In this document: positions 1 to 9,305 of the stretch, piece after piece
Numbering within the stretch: position 1 is the first letter of the stretch
How the letters are laid out: every line of letters starts with the position of its first letter
From: Melghirimyces thermohalophilus
GTDB taxonomy: Bacteria; Bacillota; Bacilli; Thermoactinomycetales; DSM-45169
DNA length: 64,000 bases
Direction: 5' to 3'
NCBI RefSeq assembly: GCF_900102685.1
Contig: NZ_FMZA01000004.1
Coordinates: forward strand, 124,001-188,000
Translations under genes and position numbers: made by a program
Notes under the pieces: model-generated
The model's database searches: none
Told to the model about the DNA's origin: nothing
The model's input: the letters and a program-made list of their open reading frames with translations, nothing else

Positions 1-689
1 TCCCCCAACATCGTCTCCGGTCGGGTGGTGGCCACGCGAATCGATCCGCTACCGTCTTTCAAGGGATAGTTCATATGATACAGGTGCCCTTGCACCTCTT
101 TGTGAATCACTTCGATGTCCGACAGGGCGGTCTGCGTAGCGGGATCCCAATTGATAATATATTTGCCCCGGTAGATCAGACCTTTTTGATACAAGCGGAC
201 AAAAACTTCCCGCACCGCTTGAGATAATCCTTCGTCCATCGTGAACCGTTCCCGGGAATAATCCAGGGAGAGGCCCAACTTTCTCCATTGATTTCGGATA
301 ATCTGAGCGTAATGCTCTTTCCAGTCCCACACCTGTTCCAGAAATTTTTCCCGGCCGAGATCGTGGCGGCTCACCCCTTCCTCCCGCAGGCGAGCTTCCA
401 CCTTGGCCTGAGTAGCGATGCCCGCATGGTCCATCCCCGGGAGCCAAAGGGCATCATAACCCTCCATCCGCTTCCAGCGAACCAGGATGTCCTGCAAGAT
501 ATTGTCCAAAGCATGCCCGATATGCAGATAACCGGTCACGTTTGGCGGCGGAATCACCACAGAGAAGGGTTTCTTCTCCGGATCTTTGCCCGCCTCAAAA
601 AACCCTCCCTCAATCCAATAATCGTACCATTTGTCCTCTGCCCGTTTCGGGTCGTATGCGGTGGGCAGATTGGATGGTTGTTCAGCCAA
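1..689 (-). CDS. valS: Valyl-tRNA synthetase, N-terminal part (runs off the window)
   Basis: Charges tRNA-Val with valine in the cytoplasm; class I synthetase. Only the first ~230 residues are present, the rest lies left of base 1. The frame reads [17 protein letters not shown], with the HIGH signature at residues 56-59, followed by [12 protein letters not shown], both typical of ValS. I place the start at a TTG (687-689) because a strong GGGGGT ribosome site lies 8-9 bases upstream and no ATG fits. It follows a T-box leader and lies downstream of ysxE in the same orientation, as in B. subtilis. Very sure of identity; the start is inferred. Confidence 0.96.
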   Translation of the reverse strand, partial: MAEQPSNLPTAYDPKRAEDKWYDYWIEGGFFEAGKDPEKKPFSVVIPPPNVTGYLHIGHALDNILQDILVRWKRMEGYDALWLPGMDHAGIATQAKVEARLREEGVSRHDLGREKFLEQVWDWKEHYAQIIRNQWRKLGLSLDYSRERFTMDEGLSQAVREVFVRLYQKGLIYRGKYIINWDPATQTALSDIEVIHKEVQGHLYHMNYPLKDGSGSIRVATTRPETMLG

Positions 690-723
690 AATGAGACCCC
701 CTTTAATTCGGTCAAAATAAAAA

Positions 724-969
724 CCCCTTCATCCCCTAAAGGACGGAAGGAGTTGTTCCGCGGTACCACCTTTTTTCACCGGCGGCGTCGCACCGGTGCT
801 CTCAATATCCGTAACGTGGATCGACGGTCCGCCTTACTCTTCTTCTGGCGGACAGCTCCAGGGTGACATTCGGCGAGGTTTCACCTGGAGGTCTTTCAGC
901 CTGAGGACCTCCTCTCTGAAAGGCTCAGCCTGCCTACTCTCCCCTTCACAGCCGATATCGTTTGCTCAT
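724..969 (-). promoter_or_regulatory. T-box riboswitch leader of valS
   Basis: The minus strand carries the T-box core GGTGGTACCGCG at 759-770, followed by a GC-rich hairpin (724-752) with a run of T, the usual terminator that competes with the antiterminator. A GAGAGTA-like box sits in the upstream stem I region near 935. Uncharged tRNA-Val pairing would favour read-through into valS. I could not fix the specifier triplet by eye, so the valine specificity is inferred from the gene it precedes. Confidence 0.92.
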
Positions 970-975
970 TCTCCA

Positions 976-1005
976 AGTATAACCTGTTCACAGGTCCTGC
1001 GTCAA
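976..1005 (-). promoter_or_regulatory. SigA-type promoter of the valS leader
   Basis: On the minus strand, TTGACG (1000-1005) and TATACT (976-981) are separated by 18 bases, just upstream of the T-box leader. Confidence 0.7.
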
Positions 1006-1091
1006 ATCTTCCCAACTCCATCACCAGGAAAGAGGAGTGATCCCATGGATTCACTCCCTTCAAACGTAGGGATATGCAGGAAAAAATGATT

Positions 1092-1241
1092 TCACATTCC
1101 GAAGGCCTGCTGCACACTTTCCCACATCAACTGTGGATTTGCGAGAAAGGCCAGCAACAAGACCGTGCTGAGGAGCATAAAACTGAGCGCTAAAATGATC
1201 AAAATTCCACGGTACATACTTCGTACAGTTGATTTCACCAC
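1092..1241 (-). CDS. Small single-span membrane protein, 49 residues
   Basis: Unrecognised short gene. The frame starts at GTG GTG AAA (1239-1241) behind a perfect AAAGGAGG about 12 bases upstream and ends at TGA 1092. It encodes a basic N-terminus (VKSTVRSMYRG), one hydrophobic helix (ILIILALSFMLLSTVLLLAF) and a short polar tail ending in QQAFGM. It lies alone between ysxE and valS, in the same orientation. The hydrophobic segment and the strong ribosome site argue that it is real; no function can be given. Confidence 0.55.
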   Translation of the reverse strand: MVKSTVRSMYRGILIILALSFMLLSTVLLLAFLANPQLMWESVQQAFGM

Positions 1242-1411
1242 GGCTAAGACAAAACCTCCTTTGCCTACCGTTATCTAAGGATTATTGTGCGCTTTTCCCG
1301 TCGACTTGTCCACCCTGTTTACTGTTTTTTTCATGAAAAGGCTCACCCTGAGGCTGTTATCTGTCAAAAAAAAAAGCCGGTGAAGACCGACAAATGGATA
1401 AGCGATTTCGA

Positions 1412-2488
1412 TTATGGATGGCTTCTGGATGGTTTCTTTCTCGCAGCACGGACGCCGGCCACCGCGCGAGGGCTTTTTTGACTGCGATTGTTTTTCTCTG
1501 CTGTCCAGACTCGACGCACCCATTCCTGGAACAGGTGCAAACGATCGATTTCCCCCTCCAACTGGCGGACGGATGCAGATTCCGACACGGTCGGCCGTGG
1601 TTGGTAATAAGCAGAAAGAGCTCGCATCACCGACTCCGGATAGGAAAGATGGAGGGCCAGCAAGCGCTGTTCTTTCTCTTTGAGGGGATTCTGCTTTTGA
1701 TATATATCCAACAGAGAGAAGGGATCGACAACCTCCTCACTGTCAAAGGGAAGGAACCGGCGCAAAAACATAGCGATATCGATGACTGGACTCCCCACCC
1801 CGCCGTGGTCGAAATCGATCCAACGCCACCCGCTTTTCCCCACCAACAGATTATGAGGATGGAGACGCCCATGAATCAAAGCCGTTCTCGGTGCGGGTCT
1901 CCCTTCCACTTTTTCCAGCCCTTGCACCGAAAAGTTGATAGCCTTTTCAATTTCATCAATATAAGATAGAAACGTCTTCTCAAAGGGGGAGACAAATTCT
2001 CGGGAAACGGCAATCTCATGCCATTCCTTCAACCGGTCCACCGCACTTCTCTTCTTCTCCAAGGGATCAGTCCTCAGGTGTGGACCTGTTTCCTTTTCTC
2101 CCTTGACCAAAGGTTCGGTCACTTGATGAAATCGGGCCAAGCCCTGGATCAGATCCTCAGGGCGAACCTCATCTCCCTTTTCCGCCGCTTGACCATACCA
2201 GGGCAGAGCATACCAACAGCCTTCTCCCTCTTGAACCACCCGAGCGCCGTTTTTGGTCGCCACCCGGGGCAAAAAGTAAGGAAGTTCCGTCTCGTCCAAT
2301 TGGTCGAAAACCCGGTCCAGAAAAGCTAAGTGCTCCGGATCGGCCGATGTTTTTTTCAGGGCAAACACCCCATCACCGGTCTCCACCCGAACAACCCCCC
2401 GTATATATCGCACTTGTCGGGGGGACCAGCCGTAAGCTTGAAACACTCGCGGCAACACGGGACCGTCCCGGTTGGGTTCCAATTTCAA
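1412..2488 (-). CDS. ysxE: YsxE-like spore coat-associated kinase-fold protein
   Basis: CotS/YsxE family, related to aminoglycoside phosphotransferases; family members are spore-coat associated in B. subtilis. Visible features are a small-lobe strand with VFALKKT, the catalytic loop-like ALIHGRLHPHNLLVG (HGRLHPHN replacing the usual HGDxxxxN) and WIDFDHGG in place of the IDFE/D metal site. The R for D change in the loop makes the phosphotransfer activity doubtful. The open frame extends up to 2572, but the only good ribosome site, GGAGGG, is 8 bases before a TTG at 2486-2488, giving 358 residues. It directly follows spoVID and is probably co-transcribed with it. Confidence 0.88.
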   Translation of the reverse strand: MKLEPNRDGPVLPRVFQAYGWSPRQVRYIRGVVRVETGDGVFALKKTSADPEHLAFLDRVFDQLDETELPYFLPRVATKNGARVVQEGEGCWYALPWYGQAAEKGDEVRPEDLIQGLARFHQVTEPLVKGEKETGPHLRTDPLEKKRSAVDRLKEWHEIAVSREFVSPFEKTFLSYIDEIEKAINFSVQGLEKVEGRPAPRTALIHGRLHPHNLLVGKSGWRWIDFDHGGVGSPVIDIAMFLRRFLPFDSEEVVDPFSLLDIYQKQNPLKEKEQRLLALHLSYPESVMRALSAYYQPRPTVSESASVRQLEGEIDRLHLFQEWVRRVWTAEKNNRSQKSPRAVAGVRAARKKPSRSHP

Positions 2489-2576
2489 AGACTGTCCCTC
2501 CTCTGTTTTTTCACAAAAGGGCCACTGCCCAAAAAGTGCCAAAGAGTGGGCCGGCAGCGGCCACGTTATCATGGAT

Positions 2577-3917
2577 TTATTTATTTTCCGTGGGAATATA
2601 AACGATCTGACCCTCCTCCAACACGTGGGACTCCAGCTGGTTCATGGTTATGATTTTCGTCGCGGGCACCTCATACCGCTCCGCCAGCGAATCGATGGAA
2701 TCCTCTTCGTGCACAATCACCATTTTTAACTTCGTGAAGGATTCCTCTTCCTCCCGAAGCATCCATTTGATCCAATCCAGCCCGGCCTCCGTCGTCTTCT
2801 CCTCTTGCTCTTCCACAGCGGTGGCGTCTTCTTCCGGAATCCCTTCCGTTTCCTCCGGAGCCGATTCGACTCTATCTTCTGCTCCAAAACGCTTTTCTTC
2901 ACCGTTCAAATCTTGAAAATCAAATTCTCCATCATGGGGGCTCCGTAAAAATTGGTCTGTGAGCTGATGATCCTCGCGATCACGGATTGGAGGAGCCGGC
3001 TTAAACACGATGGTTTTTTCCTGCTCCTCCGGAGCTTCAGTCGCGTCCTTATCCACAGACGGTTCCTCTTCCTCTGACAACTCTTTCTCTGTCGCTTGCG
3101 GTTCACCCGAGGCTTCTTGCGAATCCCCGTCGTCAGCCGCATCCACTTCCTCAAAAGCCCATTTCTCTTTATCGGCTTCATCGCCCGCTGCTGTGTTCGG
3201 GCCGCTTTCCTCTTCCGTTTCCTCTTTTGGTTCCTCTTCTTCGTCGCTGGATACTGCTTTAACCTCACCCAGCGGATCGTTTCGGGCCACATGGACAAAC
3301 TGGTACTCCTCCTGTGGCGGTTTCAAGTCTTCGACTGTTGTAATGATCTCCTCCTCATCGTCGACCGTCTCTTCGCTTTCTTCACTTCCTTCTGAATCCC
3401 CGATTTCCATACGGCCGGATTCCGGCACGGAGAAGGTGGCCATCCGGTCGACCACTTCATATTCCGACTCTTCTTTTTTCTGTTCTTCCTCCCGCAAGCC
3501 ATCAATGGTCAGCACCGCTTCAATCTGAAGTTCGAAGGGCGAAAGCACCTGGTAATCGAAAGAGTCGATCTCAGAGGAAATCCGATCCGCATCCACTCGA
3601 TCCGCCGGTAGTGTAATTTCTACCGGAATCACGTACGCAATCTCTTCCACCTTCGATTGTCGTCGCTGCTGTTTGAAGGCTGCCTCGTTATCTTCCTCCT
3701 CTCCACCAGGTGATGGCTCCTCTTCCTGCGATCCCACGTATTCCCCATTCAGACGGAGATATCCGTGGATCTTCAGGTGAGTCCCCTGATCTTCAATTTC
3801 GACATCTGGATACAAGTCCAGACTAAGCAGATTGCCAATTCCCTCCTGATGGGGATGCAATCGGACCGTCTCCAGTATGTCAAACCGAAGTTGGCTGTGG
3901 TTGCTCTCCGTCACCAA
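2577..3917 (-). CDS. spoVID: Spore morphogenetic protein SpoVID (LysM domain)
   Basis: Encasement factor that lets the spore coat wrap the forespore. The protein (446 residues) has an N-terminal beta-rich domain to about residue 170, then a long very acidic low-complexity linker (about 180-380, rich in E and D with EEE runs), and a C-terminal LysM domain (about 400-445; VIVHEEDSIDSLAERY). This is the known SpoVID plan. The start is TTG at 3915-3917 behind AGGAGG. It follows hemL after a terminator and has its own likely SigE promoter. Very sure. Confidence 0.95.
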   Translation of the reverse strand: MVTESNHSQLRFDILETVRLHPHQEGIGNLLSLDLYPDVEIEDQGTHLKIHGYLRLNGEYVGSQEEEPSPGGEEEDNEAAFKQQRRQSKVEEIAYVIPVEITLPADRVDADRISSEIDSFDYQVLSPFELQIEAVLTIDGLREEEQKKEESEYEVVDRMATFSVPESGRMEIGDSEGSEESEETVDDEEEIITTVEDLKPPQEEYQFVHVARNDPLGEVKAVSSDEEEEPKEETEEESGPNTAAGDEADKEKWAFEEVDAADDGDSQEASGEPQATEKELSEEEEPSVDKDATEAPEEQEKTIVFKPAPPIRDREDHQLTDQFLRSPHDGEFDFQDLNGEEKRFGAEDRVESAPEETEGIPEEDATAVEEQEEKTTEAGLDWIKWMLREEEESFTKLKMVIVHEEDSIDSLAERYEVPATKIITMNQLESHVLEEGQIVYIPTENK

Positions 3918-4011
3918 AATCCCCCCTCCTGTACATCACCGCCGCGAAAACCAGCGACCGCCGGCACGAATGGTACGCGCCGGGAAGCCACAGGTTGACG
4001 ACTGTACTGTA

Positions 4012-4039
4012 ACTATATGCACTTCTCCGACGGATATAC
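4012..4039 (-). promoter_or_regulatory. Possible SigE promoter of spoVID
   Basis: The minus strand has GTATAT (4034-4039), 14 bases, then CATATAGT (4012-4019), which is close to the SigE pattern (-35 ATATT-like, 14-base spacing, -10 CATACAAT). spoVID is SigE-dependent in B. subtilis. The match is by eye only. Confidence 0.45.
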
Positions 4040-4084
4040 TTGTGCCCCGTCCATGCCCTATATAGGGATACAGGGAGAAAACAG

Positions 4085-4113
4085 AAAAAAGCCGCCGGAT
4101 GAGTTCCGGCAGC
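4085..4113 (-). terminator. Rho-independent terminator of hemL
   Basis: Stem GCTGCCGG/CCGGCGGC with a short loop at 4091-4113, followed on the minus strand by TTTTTT. It closes the hem operon before spoVID. Confidence 0.85.
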
Positions 4114-4131
4114 TATGACACATTTTCAACG

Positions 4132-5421
4132 TTACAGTTCTTGAAGGGCGCGACGGTTGGCTTCCAGCGTCCGATCGATATCTTCCTCTGAATGGGCAGT
4201 GGAGACGAACATCCCTTCAAACTGGGAGGGAGCGATGGAGATCCCCTGTTCCATCATGTTTCGGAAGTAACGGGCAAACCGTTCCGTATCCGCCGTCTGC
4301 GCCTGTTCAAAGGAAGTAACTTTTTCTCCAGTGAAGAAGAGGCAAATCATCGAACCGACCCGGTTAATATGATGGGGAATCCCGGCTTCTTCCGCATTTT
4401 GGGCCATCCCCTCCGCCAGACGGGCCGCACGTTCTTCCAACTGCTCATAAGCCCCTGGTTTACCCATTTCCGACAGGGTGGCGTAACCAGCAGCCATGGC
4501 GAGGGGGTTTCCGGACAGGGTACCGGCTTGATAGACGGGACCTTCGGGAGCCACCCATTCCATGATCTCCCGCCGCCCGCCGTAAGCACCCACGGGCATG
4601 CCTCCTCCGATCACTTTGCCCAACGTGGTCAAATCCGGATCGATCCCATACCGTCCTTGGGCGGAGTGATAATCGACACGGAAGCCGGTCATCACCTCGT
4701 CAAAAATAAGCAGAGAACCGTAATGATGGGTTAAGCGGCGAAGCCCCTCCAGGAATCCAGGTTCGGGGGGAACGACACCCATGTTGCCAGCCACAGGCTC
4801 CACAATCACACCAGCAATATCGTGACCAAACTTCTGGAAGGCGACCCGGGCGCTGTCCAGATCATTATACGGCACTGTCAACGTATGTTGGCCCGTGTTT
4901 TCCAGGACACCCGGACTGTCAGGAAGGCCGAGGGTGGCCACACCGGATCCGGCTTTGATCAGGAGACTGTCGGAATGTCCGTGATAACAGCCCTCAAACT
5001 TCAGGATCTTGTTCCGTTTGGTATAGGCCCGCGCCAGGCGCAGGGCGCTCATGGTCGCCTCTGTACCGGAGTTGACCATGCGGACCACATCCAAAGACGG
5101 AACCCTTTCTGTCACCAACCGGGCCAATTTCGTCTCGATTTCGGTGGGGGTGCCAAAACTGGTCCCCATTGCCGCAGCCTGTTGCACAGCCTCCACCACA
5201 GCCGGGTGGGCATGCCCCAGGATCAACGGACCCCAAGAACAGATATAATCGATGTATTTGTTGCCATCCTGATCGAAGATGCGGGAACCTTTGCCCCGCT
5301 CAATAAAAACCGGTGACAAATCTACGTTTTTAAATGCCCGCACGGGACTGTTTACCCCGCCGGCGATATATCGTTTCGCCTCTTCAAAACTGGCTGCCGA
5401 TTTTTCATAGCTTCGAGCCAA
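4132..5421 (-). CDS. hemL: Glutamate-1-semialdehyde 2,1-aminomutase
   Basis: PLP enzyme that turns glutamate-1-semialdehyde into 5-aminolevulinate, the last step of the C5 route started by HemA. The 429-residue product begins with the family pattern [29 protein letters not shown]. It carries [10 protein letters not shown] (PLP aspartate) and [17 protein letters not shown] with the Schiff-base lysine. The start is a TTG preceded by AAGGAG. Last gene of the hem operon; a terminator follows. Very sure. Confidence 0.98.
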   Translation of the reverse strand: MARSYEKSAASFEEAKRYIAGGVNSPVRAFKNVDLSPVFIERGKGSRIFDQDGNKYIDYICSWGPLILGHAHPAVVEAVQQAAAMGTSFGTPTEIETKLARLVTERVPSLDVVRMVNSGTEATMSALRLARAYTKRNKILKFEGCYHGHSDSLLIKAGSGVATLGLPDSPGVLENTGQHTLTVPYNDLDSARVAFQKFGHDIAGVIVEPVAGNMGVVPPEPGFLEGLRRLTHHYGSLLIFDEVMTGFRVDYHSAQGRYGIDPDLTTLGKVIGGGMPVGAYGGRREIMEWVAPEGPVYQAGTLSGNPLAMAAGYATLSEMGKPGAYEQLEERAARLAEGMAQNAEEAGIPHHINRVGSMICLFFTGEKVTSFEQAQTADTERFARYFRNMMEQGISIAPSQFEGMFVSTAHSEEDIDRTLEANRRALQEL

Positions 5422-5435
5422 CGAGATCCACTCCT

Positions 5436-5768
5436 TTATAAGGATTCAAACCCTTCCAAAAAACCGATTCCGGAGAAGGTGGCCCGGGCTCGGGGACCGA
5501 CAGCCACCCGGCAAATGTCAGCCTCCCCCCAGAGCCGATGTCCCCCTCCAGTTATCATCTCCAGGATGACCCTCTGACGACGGTTATAGTAATGATGCTC
5601 CAAGACATCCATCCCGTCGGCATCGACCCCGATCACTTCCACCGACCAGCTTTTCAGGTTCGATGGACCTGGCATCTCCAACCGGATCCAACCGCTCTCA
5701 AAGGACAATGCGCGGGAATAGCCGTCTATCACCGCCCAGAGTCCACCTAGAGCGTACGTGTCAGACAA
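5436..5768 (-). CDS. Conserved-looking protein of unknown function between hemB and hemL
   Basis: Not recognised. Reading from a TTG at 5766-5768, placed 7 bases after GGAGGAG, gives 110 residues ([20 protein letters not shown]..., ending [11 protein letters not shown]). The open frame reaches up to 5858 inside hemB, but that part overlaps hemB and lacks a ribosome site. The sequence looks like alternating beta strands with no signal peptide or membrane span, rich in W, V, E and R. It sits inside the hem operon with 49 bases to hemB and 14 to hemL, so a role tied to tetrapyrrole synthesis is possible but unproven. Confidence 0.7.
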   Translation of the reverse strand: MSDTYALGGLWAVIDGYSRALSFESGWIRLEMPGPSNLKSWSVEVIGVDADGMDVLEHHYYNRRQRVILEMITGGGHRLWGEADICRVAVGPRARATFSGIGFLEGFESL

Positions 5769-5817
5769 CCTTGGTCTCCTCCGCGCAACCCCGGTGCGAT
5801 CATTCCCGTCCTTTCCC

Positions 5818-6795
5818 TCATACGTCCTCCGCCAACCAACGGGCGGCATCTTTGGCATGATAGGTCAGGATGAGATCCGCACCGGCCCGCTTCATTCCCG
5901 TCAACATTTCCAGCACGACGCCGCGCTCATCGATCCAACCCCGCTCCGCCGCCGCTTTCACCATGGCGTATTCCCCGCTGACATTGTAGGCGGCAACGGG
6001 TAGATCAAAACGGTCCCGCACCTGACGAATGATATCCATATAAGCCAGCCCCGGTTTCACCATCAGCATATCCGCTCCCTCATCCACGTCGGAGGATGCT
6101 TCGCGCAAGGCCTCTCTCGCATTAGCCGGATCCATCTGATAAGTGCGCCGATCCCCAAACTGCGGGCTGGAATGGGCCGCATCCCGGAAAGGACCATAAA
6201 AGGCGGAGGCATATTTGATGGCGTAAGAGAGGATCGGAACGTGTACAAACCCGGCTTCATCCAAGGCTTGACGGAAGGCCGTCACAAATCCGTCCATCAT
6301 ATTGGAGGGGGCGATCATATCGGCACCCGCTTTGGCTTGTGACACCGCCGTCTGGGCCAGAATACGGAGAGATTCATCGTTGACGATCTCCCCATTTTCC
6401 ACCACTCCGCAGTGACCGTGATCGGTAAATTGACAGAGGCAGGTGTCCGCCATCACATAGAGGTCCGGATGGCGTTCTTTCACCTGCCGGATCGCCTGTT
6501 GTACGATCCCGTCTTCTGCATAGGCCGAGCTGCCGCAGGCATCCTTCTCTTCCGGTACACCGAATAGAATAATGGAACCGATGCCTAACTCGGCAACCTG
6601 GTCCACTTCCTCATGCAACCGATCGAGAGAATAATGGAAGACACCCGGCATCGAAGGGACCTCCTCCTTGATGCCGCTTCCCTCAACGGCAAAGATCGGA
6701 TAGATAAAATCAGCGGGGGATACGTGGTTTTCCCGCACCATTCGACGAATAGCCGAATTTTGTCTCAGGCGGCGATGACGTTTAAAGGATTGCAT
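5818..6795 (-). CDS. hemB: Delta-aminolevulinic acid dehydratase (porphobilinogen synthase)
   Basis: Condenses two 5-aminolevulinate molecules to porphobilinogen. 325 residues. Key sites are visible: the zinc-type cysteine cluster [14 protein letters not shown], the Schiff-base lysines in [14 protein letters not shown] and in [10 protein letters not shown]. The cysteines suggest a zinc-dependent enzyme. ATG start 8 bases after GGAGG; the previous gene, cobA-hemD, ends 3 bases upstream, so the two are probably translationally coupled. Very sure. Confidence 0.98.
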   Translation of the reverse strand: MQSFKRHRRLRQNSAIRRMVRENHVSPADFIYPIFAVEGSGIKEEVPSMPGVFHYSLDRLHEEVDQVAELGIGSIILFGVPEEKDACGSSAYAEDGIVQQAIRQVKERHPDLYVMADTCLCQFTDHGHCGVVENGEIVNDESLRILAQTAVSQAKAGADMIAPSNMMDGFVTAFRQALDEAGFVHVPILSYAIKYASAFYGPFRDAAHSSPQFGDRRTYQMDPANAREALREASSDVDEGADMLMVKPGLAYMDIIRQVRDRFDLPVAAYNVSGEYAMVKAAAERGWIDERGVVLEMLTGMKRAGADLILTYHAKDAARWLAEDV

Positions 6796-6798
6796 CCA

Positions 6799-8292
6799 TC
6801 ATTCCTCCTCGTATCGTAAAGGATGTCCCGGCAGACGGGTCACCGCATCGATCAGTCCATCAATGGTATACGTATCGGCAACTGCATCCACCCGAATTCC
6901 CGCATCACGGGCCGTATCCGCAGTGATCGGGCCGATACAAGCAACCTGCGCCCTCTTGACGAGAGACTCCCAGCGCGGCTCTACCGCGCGCAGGGCTTTC
7001 ACGAAATAGCGCACCGTAGAGGAGCTGGTGAAGGTGAGCACGTTCAGTTTCCCTTGGCGCAACAGTTCCGCTATTCGTCGGGCTCCCTGTTGAGCGGGAA
7101 CCGTACGGTACCCATCCACATCCGTCACCTGACAACCAAACTGCTCCAACTTCCGGGCTAAAATTTTGCGGGCGATATCCGCCCGGGGAAGCAACACCCG
7201 TTCCCCTGGTGTCACCAAGGGACGGAGGGTTTCCGCTAAGGCTTCGGCGCGGTATTCCTGCGGCAGCACTTCCACCCGCAGCCCCATCCATTCCAATGCA
7301 CGTGCGGTTTTCGGTCCGATCGCCGCCAACCGCGCCTGGTGCATACGACGGACGTCCAAGCCCAGCCGATTCAGGTGGCGGAAGAAATGGTTCACCCCGT
7401 TGACGCTGGTAAAAATCACCCATTGATATTGCTCCAGCTGATTCAAAGCGGCATCCAGCGCTTCCAACTGCTCTGGCGGACGGATTTCGATCGCGGGGAT
7501 CTCCACTGTCTCCCCCCCCAACTCACGCACTTTCCGCGCCATGGATTCACTCTGTTCGTGGGCTCGGGTGATCAAAACACGGCGTCCGAACAACGGTTTC
7601 TGTTCATACCAGGCCAATCGCTGCCGAGACTGGACCGCTTCACCCAAGATCATCCATCCTGCCCCCCGGTTCTGGGCGAAAGCGGGGAAGCTGTGGAGGG
7701 ATCCGATCCAAACCTGTTGTTCCACCTGGGTCCCCGATTCCACCCAGGCGACGGGTGTCTCCCCATCCACCCCGGCGGCCAAGAGCTGTTCCGCCGCGTG
7801 GGGAGCCTCCTTGCCCTGAAGAGACAGGATTCGTGTCCCGTGAAAACCGGCAAATGCTTGCCACTCCCCCATTTCCATATCCCGATATCTACGGACCATC
7901 CACCCGGAGGAGATCCCGATCCCCGCATAGACCGCGGTCGCTGTTTCATCGGGAATACCGGGCACCGGCTCTATCCTTGCCCCTTTACCGGCCAACTGCT
8001 CCGCTTCCCATAGCGAACCCGGGTTTAAAAAAGGATCACCGGGAACGAGGCGAACCGCCTGCTCCCCCTTGGAAAAAGCTTGCCATAAGGCTTCCACTGC
8101 GTCTCGGGAACCTGCCTCCGCCGCCAGGTGAATCGTGGCGGAAGGGAGATGTTGCAACAGGGCAGGAGGAACAGCCGGATCATAAACGAGAAGCTCCGCT
8201 CGTTGCAGCGCATCCCGGCCTTTCACTGACACCAGGTCGGGATCCCCTGGTCCGGCGCCGATCAAATAAACCGGCTTATTACCCTTCGTCAT
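6799..8292 (-). CDS. Fused SUMT-like (CobA) domain plus uroporphyrinogen-III synthase (HemD)
   Basis: 497 residues. Residues about 240-490 are a HemD domain (GRRVLITRAHEQSESMARK start), which closes hydroxymethylbilane to uroporphyrinogen III. Residues 1-235 have the fold signature of uroporphyrinogen-III C-methyltransferase (VYLIGAGPGDPDLVSVKG, GDPF, VPGI, YAGIGIS). Several usual catalytic-region motifs are altered: GDPFVFGRGGEE is here GDPFLNPGSLWEAE, and the PAYAGIPLTHR region is AVYAGIGISSG. The methyltransferase half may therefore be degenerate or structural. It overlaps hemC by 4 bases (ATGA). The fusion is certain from one continuous frame; the activity of the N-half is doubtful. Confidence 0.9.
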   Translation of the reverse strand: MTKGNKPVYLIGAGPGDPDLVSVKGRDALQRAELLVYDPAVPPALLQHLPSATIHLAAEAGSRDAVEALWQAFSKGEQAVRLVPGDPFLNPGSLWEAEQLAGKGARIEPVPGIPDETATAVYAGIGISSGWMVRRYRDMEMGEWQAFAGFHGTRILSLQGKEAPHAAEQLLAAGVDGETPVAWVESGTQVEQQVWIGSLHSFPAFAQNRGAGWMILGEAVQSRQRLAWYEQKPLFGRRVLITRAHEQSESMARKVRELGGETVEIPAIEIRPPEQLEALDAALNQLEQYQWVIFTSVNGVNHFFRHLNRLGLDVRRMHQARLAAIGPKTARALEWMGLRVEVLPQEYRAEALAETLRPLVTPGERVLLPRADIARKILARKLEQFGCQVTDVDGYRTVPAQQGARRIAELLRQGKLNVLTFTSSSTVRYFVKALRAVEPRWESLVKRAQVACIGPITADTARDAGIRVDAVADTYTIDGLIDAVTRLPGHPLRYEEE

Positions 8293-9218
8293 TGTTCTGC
8301 CTCATCCCTCACTTCATCCAACAGTTTTCCCGCCCCTTTTTTCATTAAGTCATCTGCCAAATATTGACCGCAAACAGTAGCATCCTCGTGTTGTCCTTCC
8401 CCTTCGATCACTTGAGTACCGGTGGGATGGGCCACAAGACCGCGCAGGCGAACCTGGTTTTCCTCCAGGGTGGCGAAGCCTGCAATCGGCAGATGGCAGC
8501 CTCCGTCAAATGCGTGGAGAAAGGCCCGTTCCGCAGTAACCGTCCGCTCCACCCCGGGATCGTTGATCGACTGCAAAACATCCAATATCTCTTTATCGTC
8601 CGCCCGGCACTGGATTGCCAGCGCTCCCTGCCCCACGGATGGCAGCATCACGTCTTCGGACAAAACCTCTGTCACTTTATCTTGCCAGCCCATCCGTTGA
8701 ATACCGGCATAGGCGAGAACAATCGCGTCAAACTGCCCATCCATCAGTTTTTTGTAACGGGTGTTCAGATTGCCGCGCACCGGTTCCACCTGCAGGTCCG
8801 GACGGCGGGCCAATACCTGAGCTTGACGTCGGAGACTGCTCGTCCCGACCCGTGCCTTTTCCGGAAGCTCGTCCAAGGTTTTTCCCTCCCGGGAGACCAA
8901 GCAATCCCAGGGACTTTCACGCTCCGTGACAGCACCCATGACCAGTCCTTCCGGCATGTCCGCAGGCATATCTTTCATGCTGTGCACCGCGAGGTCGATC
9001 CGCCCATCGAGGAGAGCCTGCTCAATCTCTTTAACGAATAGTCCTTTGCCCCCCACTTTGGACAGGGTCACATTCAATATCTGATCCCCTCGGGTGACGA
9101 TCTTTTCCTGCTTCAGTTCCCACTGGTCTGGTAAATGTTCTTTCAGCCGATCCATCACCCACTGGGTTTGGATGACGGCCAGCTCGCTTCGTCTGGTGCC
9201 CACGGTCACAGTTCGCAT
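8289..9218 (-). CDS. hemC: Hydroxymethylbilane synthase (porphobilinogen deaminase)
   Basis: Polymerises four porphobilinogens into hydroxymethylbilane. The N-terminus MRTVTVGTRRSELAVIQTQWV and the internal RRQAQVLARRPDL are family patterns; the dipyrromethane cofactor cysteine is in FDGGCHLPIAGFA. The open frame begins 12 codons further upstream, but AAAGGGGG lies just before the ATG at 9216-9218, giving 309 residues, the normal size. Its end overlaps the start of the cobA-hemD gene. Very sure. Confidence 0.98.
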   Translation of the reverse strand: MRTVTVGTRRSELAVIQTQWVMDRLKEHLPDQWELKQEKIVTRGDQILNVTLSKVGGKGLFVKEIEQALLDGRIDLAVHSMKDMPADMPEGLVMGAVTERESPWDCLVSREGKTLDELPEKARVGTSSLRRQAQVLARRPDLQVEPVRGNLNTRYKKLMDGQFDAIVLAYAGIQRMGWQDKVTEVLSEDVMLPSVGQGALAIQCRADDKEILDVLQSINDPGVERTVTAERAFLHAFDGGCHLPIAGFATLEENQVRLRGLVAHPTGTQVIEGEGQHEDATVCGQYLADDLMKKGAGKLLDEVRDEAEQ

Positions 9219-9305
9219 GGGTTCTCCCCCTTTAAGTTGACATGATGTTTTCATATTCCCAAAAAGCGCCCGCGGCTATAGCGGGCGGAGTGATACTACC
9301 GGCGG

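Noticed and set aside
3010-3528. Serine-rich plus-strand frame resembling a low-complexity surface protein
   Set aside because: It is the complement of the Glu/Asp-rich linker of SpoVID, so serine runs are an artefact.
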